Shown: positions 40,971-49,147, numbered from the stretch's first letter. The stretch is 54,384 nucleotides of DNA from Streptacidiphilus carbonis (GCF_000787775.1 NZ_BBPM01000021.1:65332-119715); one strand, 5' to 3'. A program made the numbers and translations. The notes: generated by a model not told the origin, from the sequence alone.

Positions 40971-40976
40971 ACGGTC

Positions 40977-41279
40977 ATGATCCGCAGAAGGATGGGACGC
41001 CCGGGCCTGCTCGGCACCGTGGCCCGGACGGCCGTGGTGGCCGGAACTGCGAGCGCGGTCTCGGGCCGGGTCCAGCGGGGTGCGGCCGAACGCAGCGCCG
41101 GGCAGCAGGCGCTGGCCGAGCAGCAGGCCATGGCCCAGCAGCCGGTTGCCCCGCCGGCTCCGGCGGCGCCCGCCCAGGACCGGGTCTCGCAGCTGACCGC
41201 GCTGGCCGACCTCAAGGCCCAGGGTGTGCTGACGGAAGCCGAGTTCGAGAGCGAGAAGGCCAGGATCCTCAACGGCTGA
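40977..41279 (+). CDS. SHOCT-domain protein
   Basis: The 100-residue product has a basic N-terminus with a weak hydrophobic stretch (LLGTVARTAVVAGTASAVSG), a Gln/Ala/Pro-rich centre and a C-terminal SHOCT motif (VSQLTALADLKAQGVLTEAE followed by FESEKARILNG). SHOCT domains are short oligomerisation modules. It is co-transcribed with the DUF6325 gene and may act with it at the membrane. Confidence 0.85.
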   Translation: MIRRRMGRPGLLGTVARTAVVAGTASAVSGRVQRGAAERSAGQQALAEQQAMAQQPVAPPAPAAPAQDRVSQLTALADLKAQGVLTEAEFESEKARILNG

Positions 41280-41313
41280 GGTGCCGCCCGGCTTGCGCGG
41301 TGCGTTGGTGCCG

Positions 41314-42042
41314 CTACCCCCACGCGCTTACGTCGTCCAGCAGGCTCTGCAGGAATCCGCGTGACTCGTCGGCGTCCAACGAACGCCGGGACAGGTACTG
41401 GAAGCGTTCGAGGTGGCCCTCGACGACCTCTGGGACGCTCTCGAACCCCTCCCGGTACCCCTCGACGAACACCAGTCGCTCGACCGGCCGTTCGAGGTCC
41501 AGCGCCATGAACGCGGCACGTCCCTGGGCCGGTTCGGTGAACGGCAGCACCCGCACCGTGAACCGTTCCGGGAGAGCCAGCAACTGCCCGATCTGTCCGC
41601 GCATCACCTCGGGACCGCCGACAACCGAGCGCAGCGCGGCCTCGCCGATGACCGCCTGCACCGGCACGCCGCCGCGGGCCCGTGCCTTCCGCTCCTCGTG
41701 CACCTCCCGGTACGCGGCGACGGCCTCCGGCGTGGGCTGGCCCAGCGGCCCGGAGAGCAGGGCCATGGTGTAGTCGCCGGTCTGCATCAGCAGCGGGACG
41801 ACGGTCGGGGCCCAGCAGTAGATCATGGTGGCCCGCCGCTCGGCGGCGGCGACGGCGGTGACCGCAGGGGCGACCCGGATGACCGGGGTCCGGGACCGGG
41901 CGGCCGCGCGCAGCCGGACGTCATGCGGCTTGTCCGCGCGATTGCCGCCCGCTGTGATGCAGGACTGGTGCGGGAGTTGCCCGCACTGGGGGCATTCATG
42001 CAGCAGAGCCGCGCCGACTTCCACCTCTTGGATCTGGTTCAT
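41314..42042 (-). CDS. DUF5753-domain protein with zinc-finger-like N-terminus in place of the HTH
   Basis: The 242-residue product ends in a DUF5753 domain (about 70-240; MIYCWAPTVVPLLMQTGDY, LPERFTVRVLPFTEPAQGR, LVFVEGYREGFESVPEVVEG). In streptomycetes this normally follows an XRE-type HTH. Here the first 45 residues instead hold CPQCGQLPHQSC and a later His (Cys17, Cys20, Cys28, His40), like the small treble-clef finger found in phage/plasmid-type actinobacterial proteins. The start at 42042 has CAGGA upstream; 42051 is an alternative. Either a fusion creating a new protein or a decayed regulator; the frame is intact. XRE-DUF5753 regulators usually have DUF397 partners, and none is present. 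Confidence 0.8.
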   Translation of the reverse strand: MNQIQEVEVGAALLHECPQCGQLPHQSCITAGGNRADKPHDVRLRAAARSRTPVIRVAPAVTAVAAAERRATMIYCWAPTVVPLLMQTGDYTMALLSGPLGQPTPEAVAAYREVHEERKARARGGVPVQAVIGEAALRSVVGGPEVMRGQIGQLLALPERFTVRVLPFTEPAQGRAAFMALDLERPVERLVFVEGYREGFESVPEVVEGHLERFQYLSRRSLDADESRGFLQSLLDDVSAWG

Positions 42043-42163
42043 GGAGACCATCCTGCGACGTGGGTGACCACCTGTCAGCCGGTGCCGGGGGTGAACCTGC
42101 CACAGCGGACGATCGGACTATGCCAGCAGCTGATGCGCCGGTCGCGGCCGGTCTCACGGGCTG

Positions 42164-42655
42164 TCAGCCGCGGTTGGTTCCGGGCTCGTGCCCGGGTTCC
42201 TTCGCAGGTCGAGGGGTCTCGCGCCAGGCCGCCATCGCGAAGTCCCACTCAGGACCGCTGAGGGCGGTGAGCGATGCGGGGAAGAGGCCGTCCTCCTCCT
42301 TGGCGATGTGCTGGTGCAGACCGTCCAGTGCGGTCAGGACCAGGTCCGCGTCGCCGGGGTCGCCGAGGTCGGCGGCGGCCAGCAGGGCGTGGAGTTCGCG
42401 GTGTTCGCGGACCAGGTCGTCGATGTACGCGGTGTACTCCGGGTCCTGGGCCATCACGGCGAACAGGCCGTCCTCCTCGCCGCGCCAGTGCGCGGACAGC
42501 TCGGCGGAGATCCGGTCCACCAGCACCCGGGCCGTCGCCGTCCCGCCCCGCTGCAGCGCGCGCCGGAAGTCCCCGGCCAGGTTGGTCACCGACTCGTGCT
42601 CGGCGATGAACTCCCTGATCAGCGGGATGTCGCGGCAACCGCAGTAGTGGCACAC
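42164..42655 (-). CDS. Hemerythrin-like (HHE) domain protein
   Basis: The 163-residue product has an N-terminal CHYCGC cluster, then an HHE-type four-helix bundle. The iron-ligand-type residues lie in FIAEHESV, HWRGEEDGLF, LVREHRELH and HQHIAKEEDGLFP. Such proteins bind a di-iron centre and sense or store O2 or NO. The GTG start has GGGAG 11 bp upstream. A long inverted repeat lies just upstream and may control it. Confidence 0.87.
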   Translation of the reverse strand: MCHYCGCRDIPLIREFIAEHESVTNLAGDFRRALQRGGTATARVLVDRISAELSAHWRGEEDGLFAVMAQDPEYTAYIDDLVREHRELHALLAAADLGDPGDADLVLTALDGLHQHIAKEEDGLFPASLTALSGPEWDFAMAAWRETPRPAKEPGHEPGTNRG

Positions 42656-42674
42656 CTCGGAGTCTGCTCCCTGA

Positions 42675-42720
42675 CATTTCGGCCATGTGCGTCGTTTATA
42701 TGCCGCACAGGGCCGAAATG
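42675..42720. repeat. Long inverted repeat upstream of the hemerythrin gene
   Basis: Arms of 17 nt (42675-42691 and 42704-42720: CATTTCGGCC-A-TGTGCG against CGCACA-G-GGCCGAAATG) with a single internal mismatch flank an AT-rich 12-nt centre containing TTTATA. It lies 20 bp upstream of the hemerythrin GTG and 65 bp after the DUF1801 stop. It could be an operator for a dimeric regulator, a translation-controlling hairpin, or a terminator. Confidence 0.8.
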
Positions 42721-42784
42721 ACCGGCAGTCAGCCGGCCGGGCGTGTCCGCCGGTTGCGGGGCCGGCCGATGGTCCGTGCCGTCG

Positions 42785-43126
42785 TCAGGACTCCAGTGCG
42801 GCGCGGATCAGCCCCCGCAGTTCGTCGTCGGTGACGTCGGCCGCGTCCTGCGGACGGAGCCGGATGGTCGCCTTGCCGTGGAGGAGTGCTGGATGGCGGG
42901 CGATGAATTCGGCATCCGCACCGGCGCCCCACCCGTAGATCGAGATGCCGTGCTTCCAGGCCCCGACGTGCAGCTTCCGCTTGCCCACCCGGTAGGTCGG
43001 CATCCCGTAGGACAGCACGGGCGCCGCCCCGGGGTACGCCTCCAGGATCAGCCCGCTCACCCGGTCGAACAGCGGGCGGTGCTCGGAGGGGATTCCGTCG
43101 ATGTAGCGCTGCGCTTCCCTGTCCAT
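42785..43126 (-). CDS. DUF1801-family protein
   Basis: The 113-residue product reads MDREAQRYIDGIPSEHRPLF, then PGAAPVLSYGMPTYRVGKRK and IYGWGAGADAEFIARHP. It shows the YdhG/iron-chaperone-like fold (DUF1801), with the conserved SYGMPTY block. It is cytoplasmic with no enzymatic motif. It is read toward the hemerythrin gene with a 129-bp gap. Confidence 0.87.
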   Translation of the reverse strand: MDREAQRYIDGIPSEHRPLFDRVSGLILEAYPGAAPVLSYGMPTYRVGKRKLHVGAWKHGISIYGWGAGADAEFIARHPALLHGKATIRLRPQDAADVTDDELRGLIRAALES

Positions 43127-43175
43127 GCGACCATTCTGGCGGCCGACCTCCCCGGGCGCCTGCGGGCTGCCCGGT

Positions 43176-43670
43176 TCACTTCCTGGCGGGCAGGGCCAGC
43201 CACTCCTGCCAGGAGAGGTCGCGGCCGATGCAGCGGGGGTGCCGGAACGGCCAGTCGGCGGCTATCCAGTCGGGGACCAGGGCGTCCAGTGCCTTCTCGA
43301 CCTGTGTGCCGACCAGCTCGTCCACCACCCACCAGGACAGCTCGGCGTCGGCGTCCTGCTTCTCCGGCGGGTCGATGTAGACGCAGCCCAGCAGCGCCGT
43401 CTCGTCGGCGTCGAACAGCGCGTAGTTGAAGGACTGGTGGGCGTCGGCCTCGCGCTCGTGCCGGGCCAGGTCCTTGCGGTCCTCCTCCTCGGTCATCGTG
43501 GCCGCGGGCCAGCCCCATGCCTCGCCGAAGATCGACCAGAGCCGCTCCCGCGAACCCATCACGGCCGGGTAGTCGATTTCGGTGTCGGTGGCCCGGATCG
43601 GACGCAGGTGGTAGCCGTCGAGCACGGGGACGCGGAGGGGGTGGACGAAGTCTTCGGGCAGCCAGGTCAT
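43176..43670 (-). CDS. GNAT-family acetyltransferase
   Basis: The 164-residue protein has GNAT strands and helices: LDGYHLRPIRATDTEIDYPAV, FNYALFDADETALLGCVYID and AELSWWVVDELVGTQVEKAL. The RRxGxG/A acetyl-CoA loop is degenerate (DELVGTQVEKAL). The ATG at 43670 begins MTWLPEDF, and an in-frame TTG at 43709 lies at a possible -35. Substrate unknown. Confidence 0.82.
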   Translation of the reverse strand: MTWLPEDFVHPLRVPVLDGYHLRPIRATDTEIDYPAVMGSRERLWSIFGEAWGWPAATMTEEEDRKDLARHEREADAHQSFNYALFDADETALLGCVYIDPPEKQDADAELSWWVVDELVGTQVEKALDALVPDWIAADWPFRHPRCIGRDLSWQEWLALPARK

Positions 43671-43895
43671 GGGCGTGAAGACTACCCAGGTGTGGATCAG
43701 CTGCGTCAAGGCGCCCCGGGGGTCGTGGCGCCGGGCAGGGGCTGCGCCGACGGCGGGCCCGTGCGCGGGCGGCGTGCCGTTGCGGTCATCCTTCAGATGT
43801 ACCCCGGCTCAGCACAGGAGCTGACGTGCCGCCGGACGGACGGCGCTACTCTCGCCGCGTCGGGAGCAGGTCAACCGCGAGAGGGCGTAGAAGTC
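43671..43895. other. Divergent intergenic region before the ABC exporter
   Basis: No gene is visible in these 225 bases between the GNAT and the ABC genes. On the minus strand TTGACG (43704-43709) may be the -35 of the GNAT gene. The plus-strand ABC gene has GAGGG upstream. Confidence 0.4.
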
Positions 43896-44849
43896 ATGAT
43901 CGAGGCATCAGGCCTCACCAAGAGATACGGCGAACGGCTGGCCGTCGACCAGCTGACGTTCGCCGTCCGGCCGGGCCAGGTCACGGGCTTCCTGGGGCCG
44001 AACGGGGCCGGCAAGTCGACGACGATGCGGATGATCCTCGGTCTGGACGCCCCGACCGCCGGGAGCGTCACCATCGACGGAAAGCCGCTGGCCGCGATGG
44101 CGCATCCGATGCGCGAGGTCGGCGCGCTGCTGGACGCCAAGGCGATCCACGGCGGGCGCTCGGCCTACAACCACCTGCTGTGCCTGGCGCAGACCAACGA
44201 CCTGCCGAAGAGCAGGGTCGCGGAGGTCCTGGAGCTGGTCGGCCTGAGTGACGTCGCCAGGAAGCGGTCCAAGGGCTTCTCGCTGGGCATGGGCCAGCGG
44301 CTGGGCATCGCCGGCGCGCTGCTGGGCGACCCCAAGGTGCTGATGTTCGACGAGCCGGTGAACGGGCTGGACCCGGAGGGCATCCTCTGGATCCGGAACC
44401 TGATGAAGGGACTGGCCTCGGAGGGCCGCACGGTCTTCGTCTCCAGCCACCTCATGTCGGAGATGGAGAACACCGCCGACCACCTGATCGTCATCGGCCA
44501 GGGCCGGTTGATCTCCGACTGCACGGTGCAGGAGTTCATCGACCGCAACTCCGCCCTCCAGGTCAGGGTGCGCACCACCGAGCCGGAGAAGCTCGCCGAG
44601 CTCGTGGACACTGCGGGCGGCCGGGCGAAGCCCGGCGCCGACGGGACGCTGCTGGTCAGCGGTCTCGACCTGACGCAGGTCGGCGACCTCGCGTTCGACA
44701 ACGGCGTCCGGATCCACGAACTGTCGCCGCTGCAGGCCTCGTTGGAGCAGGCGTTCATGGAACTGACGAAGGACAGCGTGGAGTTCCACGCGACGGTCCC
44801 GGCGGCGCAGCTCGCGTCGGCGGACGGAAAGGTCGAGGCCGGATCATGA
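43896..44849 (+). CDS. ABC transporter ATP-binding protein (BcrA-like)
   Basis: The 317-residue product has Walker A GPNGAGKST (34-42), signature FSLGMGQRLG, Walker B VLMFDEP and the H-loop VSSHLMSEME, followed by the DUF4162-like C-terminal region typical of drug/peptide export ATPases. The ATG at 43896 follows GAGGGCGTAGAAGTC. The permease start overlaps its stop (ATGA). This ATPase/permease pair is an ABC-2-type exporter, often for peptides or antibiotics. Confidence 0.93.
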   Translation: MIEASGLTKRYGERLAVDQLTFAVRPGQVTGFLGPNGAGKSTTMRMILGLDAPTAGSVTIDGKPLAAMAHPMREVGALLDAKAIHGGRSAYNHLLCLAQTNDLPKSRVAEVLELVGLSDVARKRSKGFSLGMGQRLGIAGALLGDPKVLMFDEPVNGLDPEGILWIRNLMKGLASEGRTVFVSSHLMSEMENTADHLIVIGQGRLISDCTVQEFIDRNSALQVRVRTTEPEKLAELVDTAGGRAKPGADGTLLVSGLDLTQVGDLAFDNGVRIHELSPLQASLEQAFMELTKDSVEFHATVPAAQLASADGKVEAGS

Positions 44850-45742
44850 CGACTCTCACCGCTGTCGGCCTTCCGCCGGCCACCGGCCGGGCCGGTTTCG
44901 GCGGCGCCCTGCGCTCGGAGTGGACCAAGATCCGCTCGGTGCGGTCCACGGTGTGGACCCTCCTGGCGACCGCGATCGTCACCATCGGCATCAGCACGCT
45001 GTTCGCCTGGGGCTCGTCGGGACACACGGACATCCAGGACGTGCCGACCTTCGACCCGGTCCGCAGTGCGATGTTCGGCATCGTCTTCGGCCAGCTGGTG
45101 ATCGTGGTGATCGGCGCGATGACGATGTCCAGCGAGTACGCCACCGGGATGATCCGCACCTCGCTGACGTCCATGCCGCGCCGCGGGGTCGTCTTCGGCG
45201 CCAAGCTCTCGGTCTTCACCGGCGTGGCCCTGGTCACCGGCCTGTTCTGCAGCTTCACCTCGTTCTTCATCGGCCAGGCGTTCTTCGCCAAGGTGTCGGT
45301 CCATGATTTCCGGGGGCCGGTGGGTGCCAAGGGCCCGGGGCCGGCCGGCCATCCGGTCATCACCATCCATGACCTGTCGACGACGATCGGCGCACCGCAC
45401 GTCCTGCAGGCCGTGATCGGCGGCGGCCTCTACCTCGCTGTCAGCGGCCTGCTCGCCTTCGGCCTCGCGGCGCTGCTGCGGCACACGGCCGGCGCGATCA
45501 CCGCGGCCATCGGCGTGCTGTTCGTGACCTTCATCATGGCGCAGTTCCTGCCCTCGGACTGGGCCAAGCACGTCGACAAGTGGGTGCCGTTCTTCGCCGG
45601 CGGCCAGCTGTGGGGCCTGCGCAAGCTCGGCGACGGCAGCATCCCGATGCTGTCACCCTGGACCGGGTTCGCCGTCTTCGCAGCGTATGCCGCGGCCGTC
45701 ATCGTCGCCGGGGCGGTCCTGTTCAAGAAGCGCGACGCCTGA
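44846..45742 (+). CDS. ABC-2-type permease
   Basis: The 298-residue protein begins with a soluble start (ALRSEWTKIRSVRSTVWTLL) and has six hydrophobic segments, including LVIVVIGAMTMSSEYATGMI and LYLAVSGLLAFGLAALLRH. It pairs with the upstream ATPase. Its 3' end overlaps the convergent membrane protein gene by 20 bp. Confidence 0.92.
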   Translation: MTTLTAVGLPPATGRAGFGGALRSEWTKIRSVRSTVWTLLATAIVTIGISTLFAWGSSGHTDIQDVPTFDPVRSAMFGIVFGQLVIVVIGAMTMSSEYATGMIRTSLTSMPRRGVVFGAKLSVFTGVALVTGLFCSFTSFFIGQAFFAKVSVHDFRGPVGAKGPGPAGHPVITIHDLSTTIGAPHVLQAVIGGGLYLAVSGLLAFGLAALLRHTAGAITAAIGVLFVTFIMAQFLPSDWAKHVDKWVPFFAGGQLWGLRKLGDGSIPMLSPWTGFAVFAAYAAAVIVAGAVLFKKRDA

Positions 45743-46133
45743 CGTCCGCGCGGACCGGCATCATCCGGGTGTCGTACCGCCGTCGGTTCATCTCTCCGGC
45801 GCACAGGAACAGCACCGCGCCGGAGAGGAGGAGGCCTGCGACGAGCGCCGGCTCCTGGTTGGCGTGGTGCCAGAACGGGGCTCCGACGATGCCGATCGTG
45901 CAGCCGACGGCGGTGCCGATCGCGAAGTAGGACACCGGCCGGGGGCGCATGCGTCCCGCGACGGCCGCGGCGGCGCCGATGAGCACGGCGGCGACGAGGG
46001 GCTGCCACCAGTGGGCGGTGGCCTGGTCGTCGGCGTGCCGGGCCGGCAGCGCGATCCCGGCGAACAGGATCAGTGTGTAGATGATGCTCACGATGGCGGC
46101 CGTCCCCCTGGAGTACTGACTGACGGGTCCCAT
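45723..46133 (-). CDS. Small membrane protein of unknown function
   Basis: The 136-residue product has four hydrophobic segments (AAIVSIIYTLILFAGIAL, LVAAVLIGAAAAVAG, YFAIGTAVGCTIGIVGAPF, ALVAGLLLSGAVLFLCAG) and an Arg-rich tail. I take the ATG at 46133 (MGPVSQYSRG) because the frame upstream of it looks like noise; no clear ribosome binding site is visible. It overlaps the exporter permease on the opposite strand. Confidence 0.7.
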   Translation of the reverse strand: MGPVSQYSRGTAAIVSIIYTLILFAGIALPARHADDQATAHWWQPLVAAVLIGAAAAVAGRMRPRPVSYFAIGTAVGCTIGIVGAPFWHHANQEPALVAGLLLSGAVLFLCAGEMNRRRYDTRMMPVRADVRRRAS

Positions 46134-46472
46134 GATGTCGACCGGGAGGGCGCGGCGCCACAAGGCCCCGGCCGGAGCGGACTCAGCGCAGGACCACGGC
46201 CATCTGGCCGTAGGTGGCGTAGCCGGAGGGGCTGATCGTTCACGCCAGGGGTGCTCCGTTCGCGGGGCACGTCGAGGCGGGCGAGAGGGTGACGCCAGGT
46301 CAGGTCCGGTGCGGCGGCAGCCCCGGGAGCAGGCAGAGCCCGTACATCCTTCACACGACGCGGTCGCAGGCCCCCCGATCTTTGTGGCTTCTGCCAGTAC
46401 GGGCCGAACGCCGGGCGCGGAGAGACTGCCCGGGTGTCCCAGGCCGGGACACCACGACGGAGGGAGTCCGCG
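46134..46472. other. Intergenic region, possible gene remnant
   Basis: These 339 bases hold no intact gene. On the minus strand a short frame ending at 46183 reads ISPSGYATYGQMAVVLR, which looks like a real C-terminus but is only 18 codons long; it may be a remnant. The right end holds the GGAGGGAG ribosome binding site of the methyltransferase. Confidence 0.4.
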
Positions 46473-47222
46473 GTGAGCGGTGCGCAGCAGACGTACGACG
46501 AGATCGGTGAGGCGTTCGAGGGCTTCAAGAGCCTGCCGCTGGCCCGGTACGTGGAGGCGCCCAGCTTCCTCGGCATGGTCGGGGACGTCACCGGCCGGAA
46601 GGTGCTCGACCTGGCCTGCGGCACCGGCTTCTACAGCCGTGAGCTCAAACGGCGCGGAGCGGCGGACGTGCTCGGCGTCGACATCTCCGGTGAGATGATC
46701 CGCGCCGCCGAGGGCATCGAGCAGGCCGACCCGCTGGGGGTGCGCTACCAGGTCGGCGATGTGGCCGACCTGTCGCTGCCGGGGGAGCGGTTCGACATGG
46801 CGACCGCGGTGATGCTGCTGAACTACGCGGAGACCGTCGCCGAATTCGAGCACCTCTGCCGCAAGGTGCACCAGAGCCTGAAGAGCGGCGGTGAGTTCCT
46901 CATGCTCCACCAGACGCCGGACTACGACTTCTCCGGGCCGTCGCCGCGCCCGTACGGGTTCCTCACCGAGCTGACCGGCGAGCAGGCCGGCACGGGGCCC
47001 CGGGTGAGGGTCACCGCTCTGTTGGAGGGGGCGCCGATCACGTTCACCTCCGGTCTGGCACGCCGCGAGGTGTTCGAGACGTCCCTGGCCAGGGCGGGGT
47101 TCCGTGGGATCACCTGGGTGCCGACCGAGGTGTCGCCCGCCGGGACCGCCGCATATGGTGACGGATTCTGGGAGGACTACCGGGCCAACCCGGCGTTCGA
47201 GATGCTGCGCTGCCACGCCTGA
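46473..47222 (+). CDS. Class I SAM-dependent methyltransferase
   Basis: The 249-residue product has motif I LDLACGTGFYSREL, the acidic VLGVDISGEMI after strand 2, and the motif for strand 4 FDMATAVMLLNYAE. The C-terminal half is a variable substrate-binding region (FTSGLARREVFETSLARAGF). The GTG start at 46473 follows GGAGGGAG at 8 bp. No partner enzymes flank it, so the substrate is unknown. Confidence 0.9.
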   Translation: MSGAQQTYDEIGEAFEGFKSLPLARYVEAPSFLGMVGDVTGRKVLDLACGTGFYSRELKRRGAADVLGVDISGEMIRAAEGIEQADPLGVRYQVGDVADLSLPGERFDMATAVMLLNYAETVAEFEHLCRKVHQSLKSGGEFLMLHQTPDYDFSGPSPRPYGFLTELTGEQAGTGPRVRVTALLEGAPITFTSGLARREVFETSLARAGFRGITWVPTEVSPAGTAAYGDGFWEDYRANPAFEMLRCHA

Positions 47223-47271
47223 GGCAGATCCGCTCCGTTTCAGCTGTGGCTCTATGGATCTAACCGTCGTT

Positions 47272-47351
47272 ACACTTCTAGTGTGATGGAATTCGACGGA
47301 GGTCCGATGACCACCCCACCGCCCGTGCCCGCCCCGGGAGCCGCCACGTGA
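47272..47351 (+). promoter_or_regulatory. Operator-like palindrome and short leader ORF before the COG4280 gene
   Basis: ACACT-TCT-AGTGT (47272-47284) lies in an AT-richer stretch that looks like a promoter. Downstream, GACGGAGG precedes an ATG at 47307 that opens a 14-codon frame (MTTPPPVPAPGAAT) whose TGA overlaps the GTG of the membrane protein (GTGA, 47348-47351). Since the GTG has no ribosome binding site of its own, its translation is probably coupled to this Pro-rich leader. Confidence 0.6.
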
Positions 47352-48133
47352 GCTCCTGGGTTCTCTTCCTCACGGTCTTCCTCGCCTGCACGGTGGAGGC
47401 CGTCGAGGCGCTGACCGTCATCCTGGCCGCCGGGACCGCCCGGCACTGGGGCTCCGCCCTCCAGGGGGCCGGCGCCGCACTGGTCGCCCTCGCCGCCACC
47501 GTCGCGGTCCTGGGCCCGGCCGTCTCGCTGATCCCGATCAACGGGCTGCGCCTGGTCGTCGGCGCGCTGCTGCTGGTCTTCGGCCTGCAGTGGCTGCGCA
47601 AGGCCGTGCTGCGCGGCTCCGGCCACAAGGCCCTGCACGACGAGACGGCGGCCTTCGCCGACGAGGTGGAAGCCGCCCGCGCGGCGGCGGGCGGCGGGCG
47701 CGGCGCCGTGCGTGACTGGTACGCCTTCACCCTGTCCTTCAAGGGCACCTTCCTGGAGGGCCTGGAGGTGGCCTTCATCGTGGTCACCTTCGGCAACAAC
47801 CAGAAGGACGTGCCGGTCGCCGTACTCGGCGCGCTGGCCGCGGTGGTCCTGGTCGCCGCCGTCGGCGTCGCGGTCCGCGCACCGCTGGCGAAGGTCCCGG
47901 AGAACACCATGAAGTTCGTGGTGGGCACCATGCTCACCGCCTTCGGCGTGTTCTGGGCCACCGAGGGAACCGGGGCCCACTGGCCCGGCTCGGACACCTC
48001 GCTGCTGGTGCTGGTCCCGGTGGTGGCCCTGGTCGCGCTCGGCTGCACCGCCGTCCTGCGCCGCAGCGGCCCCGGCGCGAAGAACTCCGGGGGCACCCCC
48101 TCCGGCGCCCCCGTGGAAGGAAGCCTGACGTGA
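47348..48133 (+). CDS. COG4280-type membrane protein, possible cation transporter
   Basis: The 261-residue protein has six or seven transmembrane segments in two halves, each carrying an acidic motif within the membrane: CTVEAVEALTVILAAG near the start and KGTFLEGLEVAFIVVTFG in the middle. This internal repeat resembles UPF0016/GDT1-type cation exchangers, though the exact E-x-G-D motif is absent. The start is a GTG coupled to a leader ORF, and its stop overlaps the next small gene (GTGA). A ChrB-like gene is convergent, which hints at metal or oxyanion handling. Confidence 0.78.
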   Translation: MSSWVLFLTVFLACTVEAVEALTVILAAGTARHWGSALQGAGAALVALAATVAVLGPAVSLIPINGLRLVVGALLLVFGLQWLRKAVLRGSGHKALHDETAAFADEVEAARAAAGGGRGAVRDWYAFTLSFKGTFLEGLEVAFIVVTFGNNQKDVPVAVLGALAAVVLVAAVGVAVRAPLAKVPENTMKFVVGTMLTAFGVFWATEGTGAHWPGSDTSLLVLVPVVALVALGCTAVLRRSGPGAKNSGGTPSGAPVEGSLT

Positions 48134-48339
48134 CCCTGCTGCGCACGTTCGCGATGTTCTGGTACGACTTCATCGTCGGCGACGACTGGCGGGTCGCCGT
48201 CGGCGTGGTGCTGGCCCTGGCGGCGACCTACGGCCTGGTCCGGGGCGGGGTCGACGCCTGGTGGCTGCCGCCGGTCGCGGTGGTCCTGCTGCTGGGGCTG
48301 TCGCTGCGCCGGGCGGTGCGGTCGGCCCGGCGGGGGTGA
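48130..48339 (+). CDS. Small two-helix membrane protein
   Basis: The 69-residue product starts MTLLRTFAMFWYDFIVGDDW and has two hydrophobic segments (VAVGVVLALAATYGLV and WWLPPVAVVLLLGLSL) with an Arg-rich end. It is translationally coupled to the COG4280 gene and probably works with it. Confidence 0.8.
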   Translation: MTLLRTFAMFWYDFIVGDDWRVAVGVVLALAATYGLVRGGVDAWWLPPVAVVLLLGLSLRRAVRSARRG

Positions 48340-48378
48340 AGCGCGCGGTGGGACGGGGGTGAGACGGGGGACGGCCCG

Positions 48379-48984
48379 TCAGCGGCCCTCCCCCTCCTCG
48401 GCATAGACCCGGGCCGCGTACTCGTCCAGGACCTGCTCGCACCTGGCCAGCGCCGCCGTCGCCTCGGCCTTGCCGGACGCCGCCAGCACGTCCCGGTTCT
48501 CCACCTTGGCGAACCAGTTGCGCAGCTTCACCAGGTCCTCGTCGTTCTCCTCCAACTCGGCGTAGGTGAAGTGCTCGGCCCGGTACTCCTTCTCGATCTG
48601 CCCCAGGAAGTCCTGGCAGCGGTCGACGATCTCCTCGTACTCGTCGTCGCGGGCCGCGTTGAAGGCCTGCTCGATCTCCGCGCTGCCGGACAGCACCTCG
48701 GAGCCCAGCAGCAGCGCGCTGCCGCCCATTTCCACGATCTCGTTGCGCAGCACCCGCAAGGACCGCTCCGCGCCCGGGCCCTGCGGTAGCGCCGCCACCG
48801 AGTTCTGCAGGTAGATGGCGCCCAGGCCCTTGATCTTGCGCCACACCCCGGCCCGCAGCCGGGTCGGCTCGGCCGGGACCTTGTAGACCAGGACCAGCCA
48901 GCGCACCCCGGAACCCTCCGCCAGGTGCCCGTCCGCCCGCCCGGCGTCGCCCTTCGGACCGGGCTGTCCCACTGTCTGCGCCAC
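48379..48984 (-). CDS. ChrB N-terminal-domain protein
   Basis: The 201-residue product contains WLVLVYKVPAEPTRLRAGVW, then RKIKGLGAIYLQNSVAALP, the N-terminal domain of chromate-resistance regulator ChrB. A helical acidic region follows (QIEKEYRAEHFTYAELEEND). The C-terminal ChrB catalytic-like domain is absent. I choose the GTG at 48984, which is 6 nt from GGAGGA; the GTG at 48990 is too close. It is convergent with the COG4280 operon. Confidence 0.85.
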   Translation of the reverse strand: MAQTVGQPGPKGDAGRADGHLAEGSGVRWLVLVYKVPAEPTRLRAGVWRKIKGLGAIYLQNSVAALPQGPGAERSLRVLRNEIVEMGGSALLLGSEVLSGSAEIEQAFNAARDDEYEEIVDRCQDFLGQIEKEYRAEHFTYAELEENDEDLVKLRNWFAKVENRDVLAASGKAEATAALARCEQVLDEYAARVYAEEGEGR

Positions 48985-49087
48985 CTGCACTCCTCCGACG
49001 ACCGGTCTCGCGACCTACCTGATCAGCGTAGCCGTGCGGGCCGGACGCGGACGCACCGCGACCGGGCCGTTCGCAGCCGAGGGGACG

Positions 49088-49129
49088 CAGGATGCCCCGG
49101 CCGGCGTCACCGCCGGCCGGGGCATCCTG
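49088..49129 (-). terminator. Terminator of the phosphoesterase/ABC operon
   Basis: A 19-bp perfect stem (arms 49088-49106 and 49111-49129) with loop TCAC begins 18 bp after the stop of the minus-strand operon. Confidence 0.9.
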
Positions 49130-49147
49130 TGATGCGGTCGGGCTCCG

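Noticed and set aside
45723-47216. A 497-codon minus-strand frame covering the small membrane protein and the methyltransferase antisense
   Set aside because: Only the last 136 residues look like protein (membrane segments); the upstream part is antisense to the methyltransferase and low complexity.
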